A model generated the notes under the pieces. That model saw only the letters and a program-made list of their open reading frames with translations. It was not told the origin of the DNA and did not search any database. A DNA stretch of 64,000 nucleotides, from NCBI RefSeq assembly GCF_023156235.1, contig NZ_JAKZAI010000005.1, forward strand, positions 246,936 through 310,935. Reading direction: 5' to 3'. The position numbers and the translations under genes were made by a program. Source of the stretch: Marinobacter goseongensis. GTDB lineage: Bacteria > Pseudomonadota > Gammaproteobacteria > Pseudomonadales > Oleiphilaceae. Below, piece by piece: positions 60,809-64,000 of the stretch; the stretch's first letter is position 1, and each line of letters opens with the position of its first letter.

Positions 60809-62032
60809 TTATCTGTGTGTGGCAACAAGCTTTTTCACGGCAGCTTCGAAACGCTCCAGGGCATCGTCGATATCGGAATCCGGAATAATCAGGGACGGCG
60901 CCAGGCGCACCACGTTAGCGCCGGCAATCAGCACCATGACACCTTCGTCCAACCCGGCACTCAGGAACTCCTTGGCCTTGCCCTGCCAGGCCTCAGCCAA
61001 CACGCAACCCAGCAACAGACCGGCGCCGCGAACCTCGCTGAACACACCATAGCGCTCGCCGATGTCCATCATGCCTTTGCGCAGATGCTCGGAGCGGGCC
61101 TTCACCCCCTTGAGAATGTCCGGCTGGCTGACGGTATCAACCACCTTCTGGGCAACCGCGCACGCCAGGGCATTGCCGCCATAGGTGCTGCCGTGAGTAC
61201 CCACACCCAGGCTGGCCGCCACTTTGGCGGTGGTCAGCATGGCGGCAACCGGGAAACCACCTCCCAGGCCTTTGGCGCTGGACAGGATGTCGGGGATCAC
61301 ACCGTACATCTCATAGGCAAACAGGTGCCCGGTGCGACCAACACCGCTCTGGACTTCATCGAACACCAGCAGCGCATCGTGCTCATCACACAGCTGGCGC
61401 AAGCCTTTCAGGAAATCGGAGTCGCCGGGCATGACGCCACCCTCGCCCTGGATGGGCTCCACCACCACAGCACAGGTCTTGTCTTTCGAGATCAGCTTCC
61501 TGACCGACTCAAGATCGTTGAAGGTGGCGTGATGAATGCCGCCCGGAGCCGGCTCGAAACCTTCCAGATACTTGGGCTGACCACCGACACTGACGGTGAA
61601 CAGCGTGCGGCCATGGAACGAATTGGTGAACGAGATAATCTCGTTCTTGTGCGGTCCGAAATGCTCCCACGCGTAGCGGCGGGCGAGCTTGAACGCCGCC
61701 TCGTTGGCCTCCGCGCCGGAGTTGGCGAAGAACACCCGCTCGGCAAAGGTCAGGTCGCACAGGGTTTTGGCCAGCCGCAGAGCAGGTTCGTTTGTCATCA
61801 CATTGGACAGGTGCCAGATCTTCTCAGCCTGATCCATCAGCGCGCCCACCAGGCCCGGGTGAGAATGCCCGAGACAGGTCACAGCAATACCGCCCTGGAG
61901 ATCCACGAACTCTCGCCCATCCTGATCCCAGATGCGTGAGCCCTCACCCCGCACCGGGACAATGGAACCCGGGGCATAATTGGGCACCATGACGTGTTCA
62001 AAAAGTTCGCGACTGACGGGATCTCTGTTCAT
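60809..62032 (-). CDS. aruC: Succinylornithine/acetylornithine aminotransferase (AruC/AstC)
   Basis: PLP transaminase that converts succinylornithine to the semialdehyde; in pseudomonads the same protein can also act in arginine synthesis as ArgD. The 407 residues show [48 protein letters not shown] and the PLP lysine in [13 protein letters not shown] (about residue 250). First gene of the catabolic operon. The 68 bases upstream contain an A/T-rich stretch with TATATT on the minus strand as a possible -10. Confidence 0.95.
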   Translation of the reverse strand: MNRDPVSRELFEHVMVPNYAPGSIVPVRGEGSRIWDQDGREFVDLQGGIAVTCLGHSHPGLVGALMDQAEKIWHLSNVMTNEPALRLAKTLCDLTFAERVFFANSGAEANEAAFKLARRYAWEHFGPHKNEIISFTNSFHGRTLFTVSVGGQPKYLEGFEPAPGGIHHATFNDLESVRKLISKDKTCAVVVEPIQGEGGVMPGDSDFLKGLRQLCDEHDALLVFDEVQSGVGRTGHLFAYEMYGVIPDILSSAKGLGGGFPVAAMLTTAKVAASLGVGTHGSTYGGNALACAVAQKVVDTVSQPDILKGVKARSEHLRKGMMDIGERYGVFSEVRGAGLLLGCVLAEAWQGKAKEFLSAGLDEGVMVLIAGANVVRLAPSLIIPDSDIDDALERFEAAVKKLVATHR

Positions 62033-62100
62033 CGGGCTCTCTCAGCGGTTCGTGCATAACGGTTAAAAAAGAATATAAAGCAGCATTTATCATACGCCAC

Positions 62101-63552
62101 TCAGGGCATCAACACATCCGGTTCCCCCACCGCCGGCAATTCCAGCACGGTCAGATTACGCTCGTCCCGCCCCATCAGGGTCTTCACCAGCAGCTTGTAG
62201 GAATCCAGGTCAAAGGTGACGGCCTGGCCACGCAAGGTGAGGTCATGGAGCTCCTCCTCACTGTGCACCGTCGCCACATGCATCCAGTTATAAACCACCA
62301 GAATGTCGGTGTCTCCGCTGAATTCGTTGCGTTCCACCACACCTACCGGCCCCTTCCATGGCCAGGTATTCAGGCGCAGAGCGTGGAAGGCAATCTGTAC
62401 CCGCAGGTTATAGCGCACCACGTCTTCATGCCCCTCACATGCCCCTTTACAGCGCCCAAGCGTACGCTGAAAGCAGGGACCCTCGTGCTCCGGTTCCAAC
62501 CCCAGTAATCTATTGCACAATTCGTTCTTCGCGGCGATGCCGCTGAGCGCTTTTTCCGCATCGCGCTTGCTGCGAAACAGCCCGTAATAATCCCCCAGCC
62601 GGTGCGGCTGGATTTCCCTGACCAGCCGCGCCTGCAGGTAGCCTGCGTCGGTGGTGGCAAGCTCGATACTGACCAGAGATTTCGCAGCCCGTGACCGGCG
62701 GTTGAAGAGAGGCTTCAGCGCTTTGATCTGCCTCAGCTCCAGCAACAGCGCACCCAGCTCGCCCGCCGTTTCGGTCCACTCTACCCGCCGCAAGCTCTCC
62801 GACATCCGCACCCCGCGGGTGGAGTTGTGGTCACCGGAAAAATGCGACGCCACCCTCTGCGCAATATTGGTGCTTTTGCCCACATACAACAGCGCATCGT
62901 TCTCGCCATAGAACCGGTAAACCCCCGGCCCTCTGGGCAGCTCATCGAGAGTATCCAGCGGCAAATGGGAGGGAATACTCGGGCGTTGCAGCAATGCCTT
63001 GAGCGCGGCTCCGACCACATCGGGGCCCTTGTCTGCCAGTGCATGGGTAAAGAACTCGAGCATGGCAGCCACATCCCCCATGGCCCGGTGCCGCTGCACC
63101 TGAGCGAGGCCGTGGCGCTCGATCAGGGCGTCCATGTTATGGCGCCGAAATGCCGGATAGAGCCGCCGCGACAGCTTTACCGTACACAGCACTTTTGCCG
63201 AGAACAACCGCCCCAGCCGCCGGAATTCCGCCTTGATAAACCCGTAATCGAAGCGGGCATTGTGGGCAACGAATATGGTGCCCTTGAGCTGCGCTTCTAA
63301 CTCGTCGGCAATGGCCTCGAACACGGGCGCGTCCGCCACCATCTCATTGGATATGCCGGTGAACCGCTCGATGAACGGTGATATCCGCGTTTGCGGATTC
63401 AGCAGCGTCTGCCATTCACCCACCACCTCACCGGCCCGCCAGAACCGGATACCGATTTCCGTGATCCGGTCGCGGGCAGAACTGCCACCGGTGGTCTCGA
63501 TATCGAGGAAAGCAAACGTTGAGGTTTCCAGATCAGTACTTTTGGAGGTCAT
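62101..63552 (-). CDS. Exonuclease-GIY-YIG fusion (DnaQ-like plus UvrC N-terminal-like)
   Basis: A 483-residue two-domain nuclease. Residues about 10-180 form a DEDDh 3'-5' exonuclease: FAFLDIETTGG with the first Asp-Glu, FVAHNARFDYGF, and HRAMGDVAAMLEFF with the last His and Asp. Residues about 205-300 form a GIY-YIG domain: GPGVYRFYGENDALLYVGKST and SHFSGDHNSTRGVRMS. The rest resembles the Cho/UvrC N-terminal extension with C-x-R-x-L-G-R-C-K-G-A-C (CFQRTLGRCKGACEG). Such fusions are known and thought to act in DNA repair or replication. Not part of an evident operon. Confidence 0.88.
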   Translation of the reverse strand: MTSKSTDLETSTFAFLDIETTGGSSARDRITEIGIRFWRAGEVVGEWQTLLNPQTRISPFIERFTGISNEMVADAPVFEAIADELEAQLKGTIFVAHNARFDYGFIKAEFRRLGRLFSAKVLCTVKLSRRLYPAFRRHNMDALIERHGLAQVQRHRAMGDVAAMLEFFTHALADKGPDVVGAALKALLQRPSIPSHLPLDTLDELPRGPGVYRFYGENDALLYVGKSTNIAQRVASHFSGDHNSTRGVRMSESLRRVEWTETAGELGALLLELRQIKALKPLFNRRSRAAKSLVSIELATTDAGYLQARLVREIQPHRLGDYYGLFRSKRDAEKALSGIAAKNELCNRLLGLEPEHEGPCFQRTLGRCKGACEGHEDVVRYNLRVQIAFHALRLNTWPWKGPVGVVERNEFSGDTDILVVYNWMHVATVHSEEELHDLTLRGQAVTFDLDSYKLLVKTLMGRDERNLTVLELPAVGEPDVLMP

Positions 63553-63612
63553 GGGATGATTTTACGCCGAATCTGGAATCGCAGATGTATGTAACACAAC
63601 GATTTAGACCTA

Positions 63613-63626
63613 TAGACATTCGTCTA
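63613..63626 (+). promoter_or_regulatory. Short palindrome in the porin promoter region
   Basis: TAGAC-ATTC-GTCTA lies in an A/T-rich stretch about 90 bases before the porin start. A weak promoter (TTGAAA then TACTTT, 17 bases apart) follows near 63645-63673. Binding protein unknown. Confidence 0.3.
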
Positions 63627-63713
63627 ATTAATGATCGATTTTGTTTGAAATGTCACAATTTCGTAACTACTTTGAAATGGGTCCAACAACAATAATGTGT
63701 GGAGACAACAACA

Positions 63714-63953
63714 ATGCAAAGTAACAAACTGAGAATGGCAATTCGGGCAACCGCCGCAGTCGCCGTTTTAGGGGTTGCCGGCCAGGCCAACGCGGTGAAT
63801 TTCAACGCCGGTGATTACGAGATGAATCTCTACGGTTACGGTCGTCTCAACGCCTCTTACGATATCCCTGAATCAGTGACTTTGCAGGCCAGTATACTCC
63901 GCAAAGCGCCATCGGCGCTAACAGGAGCCATCACTTGGTCAAAAGCAGGTTGA
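63714..63953 (+). pseudogene. Outer-membrane porin (DcaP-like), broken after the first strand
   Basis: The start is good: GGAG 9 bases before ATG 63714, then a signal peptide (to about residue 27, AGQANAVNF) and the first strand of a DcaP-type porin (YEMNLYGYGRLNASYDI). From about residue 51 the translation (PESVTLQAS, RKAPSALTG) no longer looks like a porin and stops at 79 residues, against roughly 350-450 for the family. The DNA after about 63866 has a different character with a hairpin AGCGCC-ATC-GGCGCT. An insertion sequence entering here is the simplest reading; the window ends before its body or the other half of the porin is seen. Confidence 0.65.
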
Positions 63954-64000
63954 TAATGCCGGAACGTGCAGTCTGACGTCGATCAGCGGCCAAATTTGGG
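63867..64000. mobile_element. Probable left end of an insertion element (family not assigned)
   Basis: The porin reading frame loses its family pattern here. The sequence has imperfect internal repeats (CTTTGC...GCAAAG at 63890-63908 and the hairpin near 63906-63920) and no coding match in either strand up to the window end. A TG at about 63869 could be the element's terminal dinucleotide. An IS21-like end is possible but unproven. Confidence 0.35.

Noticed and set aside
62033..62100. Sigma-54 promoter before aruC
   Set aside because: TGGC and TGC are present on the minus strand, but the GG-to-GC distance is 12 rather than 10 bases.

Overview
The window reads as chromosome of a GC-rich, motile, aerobic marine-type gammaproteobacterium. 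I place it near Marinobacter. The grounds are gene content and order: fabAB, the gpmI-envC-ctpA-yibQ row, sufBCDS with sufT, the heterodimeric AruF/AruG arginine succinyltransferase, TRAP transport and flgP/flgT. That placement is inference from gene families, not a database match. Almost all of the window is ordinary, tightly packed core genome. There is no CRISPR array or prophage. The only sign of a mobile element is at the right edge, where a porin gene is broken.

Layout. 0-8 kb: the end of an AEC-type transporter, a Crp/Fnr-family regulator, wrbA, a hemolysin III/TrhA membrane protein, an unassigned permease, an EVE-domain protein, a NaChBac-type voltage-gated channel, a SirB2 protein, fabAB and a free-standing AraC-type DNA-binding domain. 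8.4-15 kb: sufBCDS-A-T-E iron-sulfur assembly operon. 15-18.3 kb: flgP-flgT and a TraF-like outer-membrane protein. 18.3-28.2 kb: cca, folM-like gene, thiolase, trmL, secB/yibN, gpmI-envC-ctpA-yibQ. 28.2-36 kb: hisBHAF, an SRPBCC protein, an AsmA protein, mutY-yggX, tRNA-Phe and a tiny gene that looks like arfA. 36-46.4 kb: a Ca/Na antiporter, then a dctPQM-glcG-glcDEF operon with its divergent GlcC-like regulator. 46.5-62 kb: arginine/ornithine uptake (aotP-J-Q-M) and astE on the plus strand, and aruC-aruF-aruG-astD-astB on the minus strand, separated by an RND efflux pump and its TetR regulator. 62-64 kb: an exonuclease/GIY-YIG fusion and the interrupted porin.

How the parts work together. 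Glycolate (or a related 2-hydroxy acid) is probably imported by the TRAP system and oxidised to glyoxylate by GlcDEF; the FadR-type regulator next door has two matching TGGTC-N-GACCA palindromes in its divergent promoter region. Arginine or ornithine enters through AotJQMP and is broken down by the five-step succinyltransferase pathway, all of whose enzymes are in the window. fabAB supply unsaturated fatty acids, and two palindromes closely resembling the FabR operator lie before trhA and before the AraC-like gene.

Most interesting signals: (1) the stop codon of the arfA-like gene sits in the tetraloop of a 22-bp hairpin, the layout expected for a ribosome-rescue gene made from truncated mRNA; (2) a 23-of-25 match to the type 1 IscR site lies between the -35 and -10 of the suf promoter; (3) FabR-like palindromes precede trhA and a solo AraC domain; (4) the sodium-channel homologue has an acidic TFEDWTD filter; (5) a 112-bp nested palindrome lies between aotM and astE; (6) a porin is cut off after its first strand at the window's right end.
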